Source: Arachis hypogaea (Eukaryota; Streptophyta; Magnoliopsida; Fabales; Fabaceae). Taken from it: DNA of 64,000 nucleotides. Under the pieces are notes generated by a model. That model searched no databases. It saw only the letters and a program-made list of their open reading frames with translations, and was not told where the DNA came from. The position numbers and the translations under genes were made by a program. Location: assembly GCF_003086295.3 (NCBI RefSeq), contig NC_092055.1:124597484-124661483 (forward strand). Direction: 5' to 3'. This document shows positions 45,001-56,842 of the stretch, in pieces. Position 1 is the stretch's first letter; each line of letters starts with the position of its first letter.

Positions 45001-45340
45001 ATGGAGACTATGCGCGGCCCACGGATCTACTATACTTCTACTACTACCAAGTTCGATCCCCTACTTCGCCCGCGTGCTCTCACTGTCAGGGGAAGATGCA
45101 CGTCTTCGGGTGAGCTTGATGGTCGTTAATTTTATTTTCTCTGTTCTTCTTGTTCTTAGCTTGGACAAGTGTTGCTGATACTACTACTACTGCTGCTGCT
45201 GCTGCTACTACTACTACCAAGTTCGATCCGCCCGCATGCTCTCACTACCGGGGGGAGATGCACGTCTTCAGGTGGGCTCAAAGGTAGTTCATTTTATTGT
45301 CTTTATTCTTTTTGTTCTTAGTTTGGACGAGTGTTGCTGA

Positions 45341-45405
<65 letters not shown>

Positions 45406-46040
45406 TCATTTGTTCGCGTGCTCATCTTCGGGTGGGCTCGAGGGTTCTGCTACTACTAATAAGTTTGATCCACCCGCGTGCTCTCATTGCCAGGGGGTGA
45501 TGCACGTCTTCGGGTGGGCTCGAGGGTAGTTCTTTTTATTGTCTCAGTTATTGTTCTTAGCTTGCATGAGTGTTGCTGATACCACTACTACTACCCCGCT
45601 CTGTCGGTATGCTCTCAATGCCAAGGAGAGATACACGTCTTCGGGTGGCCTCGAGGGTAGTTTATTTTGTTGTCTCTGTTCTTCTTGTTCTTAACTTGGA
45701 GGAGTGTTGCTGATACTACCAAGTTCGAGGGAGATGCACGTTTTCGAGTGGACTCGAGGCTAGTTCATTTTATTATTTCTATTCTTCTTGATCTTAGTTT
45801 GGATGAGTGTTGCTAATACTAAGTTTGATCCTCCCACGTGCTCTCACTCCCAAGGGGAGATGCACGTCTTCAGCTGGGCTCGAGGGTTGTTCATTTGATT
45901 GTCTCTATTCTTCTTGTTCTTAGTTTAAACAAGTGTTGCTGATACTACCAAGTTCGAGGGAGATGCACGTCATCGTGTAGACTCGAAGGTAATTTATTTT
46001 ATTATCTCTGTTCTTCTTGTTCTTAGCTTAGACGAGTGTT
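45001..46040 (+). repeat. minisatellite array with CTTCGGGTGGGCTCGAGGG core, array 2
   Basis: It has the same unit as array 1, with seven or eight copies. It is shorter than array 1, which accounts for much of the difference between the two PPR unit lengths (about 5.4 and 4.9 kb). It contains an expanded (TAC)n tract. Confidence 0.85.
45341..45403 (+). repeat. (TAC)21 microsatellite
   Basis: Twenty-one uninterrupted TAC units lie inside one minisatellite unit, where other units have two to six. The poly-threonine frame over it is a by-product. Confidence 0.95.
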
Positions 46041-46334
46041 GCTAATTTTGTAAGCATGTGTGGATATAACTCTAAATTGGGACAATTCTGTAAATATTTA
46101 AGGCAACTCCATCAAATATAACTCTCATAAAAATATGCATCAAATACTTTGTCCTCGTAAGTATATCACATGGATATATATGGTTATTGTAATCTTGTCA
46201 TTATTGACACTAGTTCCACAAACATTGGTGATAAATGAGGGAGAAAAAGAAAAAGAATAACTATTGACCTCTACTAAGTAGTTAGGTTTATAAAGTTCCT
46301 TCTCTTCTGGCTCTTTCTTATGCATCATTTTAGA

Positions 46335-46735
46335 CTTTCTTGAACTTCAAAACATGTATTCGATCAACCCTGAATCTCTGGCATTCCAAATGCTGATCCG
46401 TTATTCCATTCTTGAGAAATTAAATTTTTCGTGAGATGTTACATCCGAATTCCAAATAGTCCATAAATTATTTTCAATAACAAAAATAATTGCCAATTTT
46501 CAGGAAGCTTCCATGTTAAAGCATTTTTAGAACCATCCATTATTACAAGTTCTAGCTCTGGCAAACTCCAATGTCACATGAGCAGAATCTGCCTATTTCA
46601 GCCACTAGCCAACTACCTCTATACTTATAGGAGAACGCTGCACGACTTCTCTAGTAGTTCGATATCCACGGGAACACCTTCAGTCCTTCACTAATGCAAG
46701 TAGGCCCATCAATCAAATTACGCTAGTCAAGAAGA
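46335..46735 (-). pseudogene. plastid pyruvate dehydrogenase E1-alpha fragment, unit 3
   Basis: Collinear with 41403-41790 and 62345-62760, with further substitutions. It carries the same aligned parts (region around TCNNGQF, ENNLWAI, and the PAFG-MPG block) in broken frames. Confidence 0.68.
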
Positions 46736-46999
46736 CAAGAATATCTGCCTTGAGCCACATTGTCCTTTGCAGCACCTTGTGGCCTTTCCAAAGTGCTTAC
46801 TCCTCATGTTGCATGTTGGAGTACCTTTACTGAAGACAGCTTGCCCTAAGACGTCCAAATGTCTCCCTCTCATGATCCTGAAATTACCTTTGTTGAGCTG
46901 AAGGCCACCAAGCTGATTACATTTTGTTCTGCATTATAATGAGTTCATGCAACTTTATAATTAAATCATAAGCGTGTTTGCACTTCACAGATAGAGTTT

Positions 47000-47464
47000 A
47001 AACTCATTTTCAACTAAAAATGAAGCTGATCCAATATGGGGGACAAAAACTGTATTAAGATGCTCTTGGATTGGCTCGTATTTTCTAATTAAGTAGTTCT
47101 CCAAACCAATGCCAACATCCACTATTCTAGTATGACCTTTTATTTCAATCTTGAGAACTTGCTCCAAAATATCTCTGCTCCTCACACCATCGTCCACTTC
47201 ACATATTAAAGGTATTATGATCACCTAGGTATCCATATGAGGAGCTTCTCCATGCTCAAGCAATTTGGTTAGAATTTCACAAGCTTCTTCAATCTTACCA
47301 ACATTGCAGAAATACCTTACTAGGCCATGAATAACAACAGAATATGGAGAAAAACTTTTAGAGAGCATCTCCTTCATGTAGTTATTTGCCTCATTAAGCA
47401 TTCTTTTGTCACATAACCCACCAACCAAAGTTCGATATGACACAACATTAAGCAAGCTCCCATT
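47000..47464 (-). pseudogene. PPR pseudogene, At4g01400-like, copy 3, truncated
   Basis: Only the C-terminal third remains: VVSYRTLVGGLCDKRMLNEA, LSKSFSPYSVVIHGLVRYFC, then TAG at 47225-47227 where tryptophan is expected (shared with copies 1 and 2). The C-terminal part after it is open (VIIIPLICEVDDGVRSRDIL, GHTRIVDVGIGLENYLIRKY). PPR similarity stops abruptly at about 47464, where AT-rich sequence begins. Confidence 0.87.
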
Positions 47465-47933
47465 TATTTTTTATCCATTTTTATTCTTCTTTATTATTTT
47501 TTTTTGTAGTTTTTTAATACATCATTGTTCTAAAAATTTATTACCATATTATTACCATTTTCAAATTGTTTATATCGATATCATTTTTTTGTCGAATTAG
47601 GCATCTCTAGTCAACAAGCAAAAAAAAAAAATATAAAATGCTACCATAGTAAAAAAGTGATATTAAGATAAATAATTTTAAAAAATGTGATATTTTGATA
47701 ATAAATTTTTAAACGATGACATATTAAATAGAGTTTTTTATTTTTTTTCATAAAATTTTTCAAAATATAAAAAACAAAGATAAGAAATAGAATGAGATAA
47801 AATAAAAGATGTAAGAGAAGGAGAAGAAAATGACCCAAAAAAAAAGAGAGAAAGAAAACAATACAAAAAAAATAAAGAGGAGAAAAAGAAAAAAACATGT
47901 AAACACAGTTGAAAAACTATGGATATGAAAAAT
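47465..47933. other. AT-rich low-complexity stretch, no gene
   Basis: Runs of A and T and AAAGAGAAAG-like sequence only. The breakpoint with PPR copy 3 is sharp, so this may be part of an inserted or rearranged segment. Confidence 0.5.
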
Positions 47934-49375
47934 CTTAGTTCTGAAAACTGAATCGAATTGTTCGATTTAACCGAGTTAATTAGAAACCGATCATTCGGTT
48001 AGTTCGAGTGATGATGAAAACTGCGTTGCAAAAAATTGGTCTAAGAATCGGCTGAATCGGTGATTACCAATGAATTGCTGAAATCGATCGAATTTTTTTT
48101 ATCAATAAAACTCCACATCTAAGTGATTTAACCAATCAAGTTTAATCAAATTCATTAGATTCACGGGATCCTTCTTCATGCTTTCTTCTCCTTCTTCTTT
48201 TTCTTCATCACGCGTGACGCTACGTCTGCTTCTTGGATCTATTTGGTTGAACTTAGGATAACAATAATAATCGTAGCAAATTGTTTTTTGAGAGTGACGG
48301 ATACAACGCCGTTTTGAATTTCAAAAAAAAAATTCAGAAATGCCCAATACCCAACCCACCCGCATCGCGTGTGGAAGCTCTGCTCGTCCCGGTTCCTCTC
48401 CTGTCATCGCAGGAAGGTCTGCGTGAGCTCGGGGCGTCGCCGTCGCGAAGGGTTGGTCGGTCGTGGTCTCTTCGAGCTCTCTCTCTCTCCCTGTCTTTGT
48501 CCGAGCTCAACGTCCCTCTTCGATCTCTCTCTCGCTCTCTGTCCGAGCTCTCTTTGGTTCCTCTGTTGCCGTCAGTTCCCATTCCTCCATCGCCGTCACT
48601 TCCTTTCCTCTCTCGCCGCTGGTAAGCACTGCTGCTTGAAATTATTTTTGCTTGTTTTGTACTTTTGTTAATAATACTGAGTTGCTGATTGTGTTAATAC
48701 CTTTGTTAATAAGACTAGGTTTACTGATTATCTGCTTCTGAGTTGCTGAGTTAATAGTAGTTAATACTGATTTTGTTAATTTTTGCTTGTTCTGAGTTGC
48801 TGTTTTTCTGAAATAATAATTGAATTGAATGATTCTGTTGAACTTTTCTTGATACTCCAGTTATACACAACTATTAAGATTGTTGCTTCTTAACTTTGTC
48901 GAACTTGTGATTCACTGAGATGAAATTTTATTTGTATTCCTTTTTTCTGAAGCACAACAAATCTTTCATTTTAAGGCTCCTGCATTTTGACTTTGTAAAC
49001 AACTATCATGGAATATTACGTGTTGGAAGTTAGCTTTTGCTCTTTCATATTAGTTAAGGCTAATATTAATATATTATCCTTCTAAATGTTTATTCCATTG
49101 CTGAATTGCCACAATGCATACATGATATATCTTTTGTTTATTAAATCTACAGGTCTTGTAGCAGAAGATATGTTTTATTTAATTGAATGTGAGGGTGCCT
49201 TGATGAAGATATTTATGCTCGTGATAGAATAGAAGTGTTTTTATTTCTGAAATTTCACTCTTTTGATGGATTGTTTAACACCTCAAAGCTCAGATATAGT
49301 TGTTCAATTCTAGATTCAAGCTTCTTTAAGCTTTTCTGTTACTGGAACAATGAACAGAGTTTTTCAAAATACATG

Positions 49376-49907
49376 TGTTACGGTGGGTAACCGGAGATTA
49401 ATGGACTGGATGGTGTTGGTTGGCCCAGACGTACGAAGGAGGAGGCTTTCAGGTGGGTCTGCAACTCGGTGCACTCCGTCCGACCTGTACGCGTGAAAGA
49501 ATGGGGGTGGTACCTGCAAAGAGACTCTGATGCCTAAGTCAGCAAGGGTGTTAGCAGATCTAGAGAGTATTGGAACTTAGAGATACCTGAAGGGTGTCAG
49601 TGTATTTATAGTGGTGATCCAATAACCACCGTTGGAGTAGTGCCACTTTTCTAGGGTGTTAACCGTCCCTTTATCTTAGGGAAGTTAAGATATGGCTCGT
49701 GGAAGTGGTTAGAGAGATTCTAGGGGCAGTTACTCATTCAAATGAGTGCTTATCTGCCAGCTAACCCTCGTCCCCGACTTCCTTAGAGCAAGTCGAGACG
49801 AGTACCGACTTTGTAGTGGCTGATCTGGTGAAAGGTGAGGTCAACCCTTTGGGTTGGGCCTTTTTACTTGGACCCTGGGCCTTAATCGTTGGGCCAGGAT
49901 ATGAACA
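49376..49907 (-). repeat. 3' LTR of the gypsy element
   Basis: 532 bp. On the minus strand it runs from TGTTCATATCC to CCGTAACA. A TATA-like CTATAAATAC on the minus strand lies at about 49601-49611. Confidence 0.95.
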
Positions 49908-49920
49908 GTGCCCCTACTCG
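49908..49920 (-). promoter_or_regulatory. polypurine tract of the gypsy element
   Basis: On the minus strand CGAGTAGGGGCAC directly precedes the TG of the 3' LTR, the expected plus-strand primer site. Confidence 0.75.
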
Positions 49921-50141
49921 AGTCCAATTTCTCTTTAGGATTTGGGTTCGAGTATACTACTCGGGGTTGTGACCGACGTGATGTTTCGAAACCGACGTGA
50001 CTTTTGTGACCTTTTGGTTCTGACAGTTACGTCTAATCAAGCATCGTGTCCGTTAGGGATGTGCGTAGGGATTGATGGTCTTGGTAACGGTGCATTTTCA
50101 TTAATGACTGCTCCGTTTTTACCATTGTGCCCCTAACGTAC

Positions 50142-50150
50142 TTATAAATA
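50142..50150 (+). promoter_or_regulatory. TATA-like box of the antisense gene
   Basis: TTATAAATA is followed by a CT-rich stretch (CTTTCCCTCTCTTTCATTG), which is common at plant transcription starts. It lies about 290 bases upstream of the antisense start codon. A donor-like AAAG|GTTAGT at 50271/50272 and an acceptor-like TTGTAG ending at 50406 would define a leader intron. This is inference from sequence layout. Confidence 0.5.
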
Positions 50151-50434
50151 CTTTCCCTCTCTTTCATTGTTTTGTTTCTGCGATTTTTCAATTTTCCCCT
50201 TCATTCGTTCGTGCTGCATTTTTGCATTTTCGAAGGCTTTCGTTTTCTCCAACCCTCATTTTCGGATAAAGGTTAGTTCTTTTTGTAACATGCTTTTTTA
50301 TTTGCATGCCTTTATTTTGTAGATAGGTTGGTTTGTAGACTTCAGTTCCGTACTTCCTCCTTTAGAGACCGTGTTTTTGATTTTCCCTTTTCTTTTTCCC
50401 TTGTAGGTTTTTGCTACCTTTTTAAGAAAAAGAA

Positions 50435-52308
50435 ATGGCTTCCGTAGATATCCTTTCTCAATGGGTTGATGTCACGGTCCTAGGGGAGGAACCCTCGGTT
50501 GATACTGAATTTATCACCCACCTTCGTACTCACCACAGAATTTGTACTTCTGAGGATGACGAGCCGAAGTATGAATTGGTAGTCCCGGGTCCTGAAGACC
50601 GGGTTTGCTTTGGGAGGGTCAATGAGGCGGCCCTTCATTTTTTCTTTATGTATGAGTGTATGATCACCCGTTTCGGTGTTTTTCTTCCTTTTTCAAACTT
50701 TGAGATATCTGTTTTGCATCACTGCCGAGTTGCCCCTACCCAGCTTCACCCCAACTCTTGGAGTTTTTTAAAAATTATCAATTTATTAGCCAAGCTTTGG
50801 AGTTCCCGACTTCTTTGAAGATTTTTTTCTATCTCTTCCATATGACCAAACCCTTCAGTGGGCTAAACAATAAGCAACAATGGGTGTCTTTCCGAGCCAT
50901 ACAGGGTCGGAGAGTTTTTACCCTTTTTGACGAATCCTTCCATGACTTTAAAAATTATTTTTTCAAAGTTCAAGCTGTAGAGGGTCACCATCCCTTTTTT
51001 TTGGATGATAATTCTTCTCCGCGTTTTCCTTTATACTGGCTGGAGGCCTCCCCCTGCGAGAAATATGGTCTGGATGACCTGGATGAGGTAGAAGCAGCCA
51101 TTGTGGGGTTCCTCCGAGAAGTGTGGGGGAGGGCCCCATATTTGGACACAAAAAAGTTTCTCCAAGGGTCTCCGACCTTTGTCCAGGCACAGCTAGGTAG
51201 CTTTTATTTGTTTGTTAGATTTCCGACTTGTCTGACTGACTTTTCCGACTTGCCTGATCTATTTGTTATTGTCCTTTCAGAGATGGCAAAGGCAAACGCT
51301 CAGGAGTCTTACCAAAGGGTCCAGGAGGCTAAAGCAAGGTCTCGCGCTAGGACTGGTGGCGCCAGGGCGGTTATCTCTCCTCCTCCTCCTCCTCGAAACG
51401 TTGGGACTCCCTCTCAGCCCATTGTGATTTCTTCTTCAACTTTCTCTCAGCCGCCCCCCTCTGCTCGACCTTCTCCTGAGCCAGATAATAAGAAACGCAA
51501 GACCTTAGAGTCTGGCTCTTCTGGTGAGGTGAAGGCGGATGCTCTTGCATTCGTCCGAAAGAACATCTATCCCTATGCCCATATAAGCATGGATGATGCT
51601 TCTGTTCGGTGCCACCTTACCACTCTGGTTGAGGAGAGCCTCAAGGCGGCGGGGGTTTGTGGCAAACTCTTAGATATTTTTGAGAAGGCTCCTCTCAGCT
51701 CTTTAAGGATGATTTCGAGGGTCGAAGAGCTGGAAGGAAGGCTTCTCATATATCAGGAGCATGAGGGGAAGTTGAAGGAGGAAGTCGCCAAGCTGAAGGA
51801 GGAGAGAGATAACCTCCAGGAGAGGGAGAGGAAGTTGCAAGCCCAATGCAACATGGAGGTCGGTTTGAGGAAGACAGCACATGATAGCTATCAAAGTTTG
51901 TTTAATGATCTTGTGTCTGTGAAAAATGATCTGCTGAATTCTCGGAAGGCATACGCCGAGTTGGAGGACTCTATTGCTGATGGCGCTGAGGAGGCTTGGA
52001 GGATCTTTAAGGAGCAGGTCGGAGTCATTGCCCCTGACTTGGACCTCTCTCCTTTAGATCCCGATAAGGTCGTCATCGATGGTGCCATTGTGGATCCCCC
52101 TGTCCCCGAGATTATTTCCGAGTCAGATTTGAAGACTCGGGGGCAAAGGATTATAGAGTCTCCTCCTCGCCCTAAGGACGCCCTGAGTTCCTCCACAGTT
52201 CCTCCGACTTCCTCTTCATCTCCTATGGATGCCTCTCTTCCCGGTCCTGGTGGTGCTCCTCCTGGCTCTGGTGATGGTGATCCGTCTACTCTCCTTCCTA
52301 AAAAATAA
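50435..52308 (+). pseudogene. antisense ORF of the gypsy element (putative gypsy-type transposon domain), one frameshift
   Basis: The ORF is on the plus strand, opposite to gag-pol. From the ATG at 50435 the frame encodes MASVDILSQWVDVTVLGEEP and an FGRVNEAALHFFFMYECMIT stretch. It shifts near 50765 in a T/A homopolymer (frames overlap at 50758-50818) and continues to TAA at 52306-52308, about 620 residues in all. The central region (KPFSGLNNKQQWVSFRAIQG, YWLEASPCEKYGLDDLDEVE) matches my recollection of the putative gypsy-type transposon domain (PF04195). It is followed by a Pro/Ser-rich linker, a KKRK basic patch and a coiled coil (EELEGRLLIYQEHEGKLKEE onward). The tail is Pro/Ser/Gly-rich. 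Such antisense genes are known from Tat elements such as Grande; their role is unknown. Confidence 0.8.
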
Positions 52309-53100
52309 TTTTGTTGGCTATATGGGGGCCCGGCCTGTGGGTCCCCTCTTTTTAAACTCTTTATTTAATTTTGGTAGTGCGTGAACAATTTTTTTGCCTT
52401 TTAAGGCCGTAAACAAAATATTTTTTAATACCCTTTTTTAATAAGGGTTTAAGTTAACAAATAAATACCCTTTTTTGGATAAGGGTTTAAGTTACCTTAT
52501 GCGTGCATGTTTTTCTTGATTTCGAACTTCCCTTTGATCTTTTCTGGAAAAACCTTTTCTTTGGCTTTGTCTGTCTTTCTGAACCTTTTTATTTTAAGGA
52601 TCTTTAGGACAGCCTTTTAATTTTTTCTTAGGTTTTTTCCTATCTCTCTTTGGTTATTCCTAGTACTCAATTTCGTTTCATTGAGTTTTTATGACTTAGG
52701 CTACTTTTGTGATTCATTTTTGCTTTACTCGGTTTTCCATTTCGACTTATGAGTCGGGATGTTTCCGAGTTTATCATGATCACCTTCTGTAACCTCTTTA
52801 CACCGACTTGTACCTCGTCGTTTTATCCTGACGACCATCTAGGTCGGTTCATGGGATTTTCACGTTTTGTCGAGCTTAAGTCTGCGCGTTTCGTCGAAAG
52901 AAAATACAAAAAAGGAATTTGCAAGAGATATATATGAAAAAGATATTTTATTAATTGGGGAGGTACCTTATTGCTACTAAGGGTTTTTGACAATCTATTT
53001 CCCTTAGTCTCTACTATGATGCCTCGTTAAAAACCCTTCTCCAGAAAAACCCTTTGGTTTTGGGAAAAAATCATGAAGTTGGGAAAAGAGTACATCAGGG
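52309..53100. other. AT-rich spacer between the antisense ORF and integrase
   Basis: It contains two copies of AATACCCTTTTTT...AAGGGTTTAAGTTA-like sequence (about 52425-52500), a possible hairpin or terminator-like repeat shared by converging transcripts. I see no gene. Confidence 0.5.
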
Positions 53101-53104
53101 AGTA

Positions 53105-54896
53105 GAGTTCGCTTTTAGCTATAGTACCTTTTCATATTAGAAGCATGCCACGACCTTGGTAACTCGGTGTCGTCCAAGTCGGTTACTTTATAATAGCCCT
53201 TTCCTAAGACCTCATTGATTTTGTATGGTCCTTTCTAGTTTGCAGCGAGCTTTCCTTCTCCTGATTTGTTGACTCCAATGTCGTTTCTGATCAAGACTAA
53301 GTCACTTGGGGTGAATGCTCTTCGAATGACTTTTTTGTTGTATCTTGTAGTCATCCTTTGTTTCAACGCTGCTTCTCTTATCTGGGCTTCTTCTCGGACC
53401 TCGGGAAGCAAGTCGAGCTCCTCTTTATGCCCCTGTATATTTCCGATCTCGTCATGGAGAATCACTCTTGGGCTTTGTTCGTTGACTTCTATTGGGATCA
53501 TGGCTTCTACGCCATAGACTAGTCGGAAGGGTGTTTCTCCAGTGGCAGATTGAGGGGTTGTCCTGTAAGCCCATAGCACTTGTGGGAGCTCTTCGCCCCA
53601 GGCTCCTTTTGCATCTTGTAATCTTTTCTTTAGCCCTGCCAGTATGACTTTGTTGGCTGCCTCGGCTTGCCCATTGGCTTGCGGGTGTTCTACCGAGGTG
53701 AACTGGTGTTTGATCTTCATACTGGCTACTAGGCTTCTAAAGGTAGAGTCGGTGAATTGGGTTCCATTATCTGTAGTAATAGAATGAGGTATCCCATACC
53801 TTGTGATGATATTTTTGTAGAGGAACCTCCGACTTCTTTGTGCGGTGATGGTGGCCAATGGTTCTGCCTCTATCCACTTTGTGAAATAATCTATTCCCAC
53901 AATCAGGTATCTGACTTGTCCTGGCGCTTGGGGAAAGGGTCCTAGCAAATCCATTTCCCATTTTGCAAAAGGCCATGGAGAAGTGATACTGATGAGCTCC
54001 TCCGGGGGAGCCACATGGAAATTTGCATGCATCTGGCATGGTTGGCACTTTTTCACAAATTCCGTGGCATCTTTCTGCAAGGTTGGCCAGTAAAATCCAG
54101 CTCGGATCACTTTCTTGGCTAGTGACTTTGCTCCGAGATGATTTCCGCAGATCCCACTGTGGACTTCTTCCAACACTTCGATGGTTTTTGAAGTCGGTAC
54201 ACATTTTAGTAATGGTGTTGATATCCCCCTTCTGTAGAGGATATTTCTCACCAAAGTGTAATGTTGTGCTTCCCTTCGGATCTTCTTAGCCTCTTTCTCC
54301 TCCTTGGGGAGGATGTCGAATTTCATGTATTCGATCAAGGGGTTCATCCAACCAAGGCTTAATCCGACTATCTCAAGGACCTCTTGTTTGTCTTCTACTT
54401 TTACCACGGAGGGTTTTTGGAGAGTTTCTTGGATCAGGCTTCTGTTATTCCCTCCTGGCTTGGTACTTGCCAACTTGGATAGGGCGTCTGCTCTGCTATT
54501 TAGATCCCGAGTTATGTGTTTGACCTCGGTTTCTGCAAAGCGCCCAAGATGTTCCAGAGTTTTTTCCAAGTATCTTTTCATATTTGGGTCCTTTGCCTGA
54601 TACTCTCCACTTATCTGGGAGGTTATTACTTCCGAATCGCTGTATATCATCACTTTTGTAGCACCGACTTCTTCCGCCAGCTTCAATCTAGCAATCAAGG
54701 CTTCATACTCCGCCTGATTATTTGAAGCTGAGAATTCAAATTTGAGGGAAACCTCTATTTGGGTCCCTCTTTCGTCCACCAATATTATGCCTGCACCACT
54801 TCCTGTTTTGTTTGAGGATCCATCTACATAAAGTTCCCATGTAGTTGGTTTTTCCTCTTGGTCTCCCGCGTATTCCGCAATGAAGTCGGTAAGGCA
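53105..54896 (-). pseudogene. gypsy archaeal-type RNase H and integrase
   Basis: After the TAG at 54897-54899 the frame continues without a break through ELYVDGSSNKTGSGAGIIL, the start of the second, archaeal-type RNase H, whose later part has NNQAEYEALIARLKLAEEVG, YSDSEVITSQISGEY and LNSRADALSKLAS. The integrase follows, with the HHCC zinc finger (H in VHSGICGNHLGAKSL, CQPCQMH), catalytic D in WEMDLLGPF, D in TDNGTQFTD and E in QAEAANKVILAGLKKRL. A TAG at 53235-53237 cuts off the C-terminal part. Beyond it the same frame continues with KGPYKINEVLGKGYYKVTDL to about 53105. The dual RNase H is diagnostic of the Tat group. Confidence 0.9.
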
Positions 54897-56780
54897 CTAG
54901 GCTTTGATCACCGTCCGAGTTTCATACTTCAAGTCAAACTCGGAGAGTTCTATTGCCCACTGAACCATTCTCCCTGCAACATCCGTCTTTTGGAGGATTT
55001 GCTTCATGGGTTGGTTCGTGCGAACTTTTATTGTGTGAGCTTGAAAGTAAGGCCGTAGCCTTCGTGAGGCTACTACTAAGGAGTAGGCAAACTTCTCTAG
55101 TTTGTGGTACCTTAGCTCAGGGCCTTGTAGAACTTTACTGATGAAATATACTGGGTGCTGTCCGACCTCGTCTTCTCTTATCAGGGCCGACGAGACGGCC
55201 TTGTCTGCTACAGATAAGTATAGGACGAGGTCTTCCCCAGCTATGGGTCGGGTCAGAATAGGAGGTTTGCTCAAGAATCTTTTGAAATTTTGGAATGCCT
55301 CCTCGCATTCCGGAGTCCATTCGAATTGACATCCCTTTCTCAATAAGGAGAACAGTGGAAGGGATTTTAGTGCTGATCCTGCCAAGAATCTGGAGAGGGC
55401 TGTAAGTCGGCCGTTCAGCTGCTGGACCTCTCTTAAACAGGTCGGGCTTTTCATCTCCAGGATAGCTCTACACTTGTCGGGATTAGCTTCAATCCCTCTT
55501 TGTGTTAGCATAAACCCTAGGAATTTTCCTGCCTCTACTGCGAAGGCACACTTTGAGGGATTTAGTCTCATCCCGTGTAACCTTATGGTGTCGAAGACTT
55601 GTGAGAGGTCTGCCAAGAGATTGACTTCTTTCTTGGTTTTTACCAGCATGTCGTCGATGTATACTTCCATTAGGCTTCCAAGGTGAGAGGCAAACACCTT
55701 ATTCATCAGCCTCTGGTATGTGGCCCCTGCATTCTTTAATCCAAACGGCATGACCACGTAGCAAAAATTAGCTCTGGGCGTGATGAATGATGTTTTCTCC
55801 TGATCTGGCTCATACATCAGGATTTGGTTATACCCCGAGTAGGCGTCCATGAATGACAAGTATTGATACCCCGAGCTGGAGTCTACCAGGGTGTCAATAC
55901 TTGGCAGTGGGTAAGGGTCCTTGGGACAGGCCTTATTTAAGTCGGTATAGTCGACACACATTCTCCATTTACCATTTTGTTTTTTGACTAGCACTACATT
56001 GGCTAGCCATGTTGGGTACTTGACTTCTCTGATGAAGCCGGCTTCTAGGAGCGCTTGTACTTGCTCTTCTACTATTAGGGCTCGTTCTGGGCCGAGCTTA
56101 CGTCTTCTTTGTTGTACAGGTCGGGACCCCGGATAAACCGAGAGCTTATGGGACATGAGCTCGGGGTCTATTCCAGGCATGTCGGAGGCCTTCCAGGCGA
56201 AGAGATCGGAATTATCTCTTAGGAGCTTAGTCAACCCTTGTTTTAGGGTTTCCCCTAGGTTGGCCCCTATGTGGGTATCTTTTTCCTCCTCTTCGCCGAC
56301 CTGTATCTCCTCGGTTTTTCCTCCCGGTTGTGGACGTAGCTCCTCTTTGGCCCTTGTGCCTCCGAGCTCTACTGTGTGAACTTCTCTGCCTTTTCCTCTC
56401 AGGTTTAGGCTTTCATTATAGCACTTCCTTGCCAATTTCTGATCTCCCCTTACCGTTGCTATCCCCGCTAAGGTCGGGAATTTCATACAAAGGTGAGGAG
56501 TGGATACCACCGCTCCGAGTCGATTAAGGGTAGCTCTGCCAATTAAAGCATTATATGCTGACCCTACATCGATGACTATGAAGTCTATGCTCAGAGTTTT
56601 TGATTTTTCCCCTTTTCCAAAGGTGGTGTGGAGGGGCAAAAATCCTAGTGGCTTTATTGGCGTGTCGCCTAGTCCGTATAAGGTGTCGGGGTAGGCTCTT
56701 AATTCTTTCTCATCCAACCCTAGTTTGTCGAAAGCGGGCTTAAAAAGAATGTCCGCTGAGCTTCATTGGTCTACTAGGGT
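54897..56780 (-). pseudogene. gypsy protease, reverse transcriptase and first RNase H
   Basis: On the minus strand a TGA at 56763-56765 falls inside the protease active site, at the glycine of D-x-G-S-S. The frame downstream is open from 56717 for 606 codons. It includes the rest of the protease (VIDVGSAYNALIGRATLNRL) and the RT (about residues 200-390: WRMCVDYTDLNKACPKDPYP, FMDAYSGYNQI, MPFGLKNAGATYQRLMNKVF, catalytic YIDDM). An RNase H of the usual type follows (FEWTPECEEAFQNFK, VLYLSVADKAVSSALIRE) to the TAG at 54897-54899. It makes DNA from the element RNA in the virus-like particle. Both stops are single-base changes. Confidence 0.93.
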
Positions 56781-56842
56781 TCTGTGGAGATGAGCATTTG
56801 CTAGGATCATAGTTATTACCACTGGATCATCGTGTCCAGGGA

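Noticed and set aside
45297..45500. Poly-threonine protein
   Set aside because: The frame is a translation of a (TAC)n microsatellite inside a repeat array.
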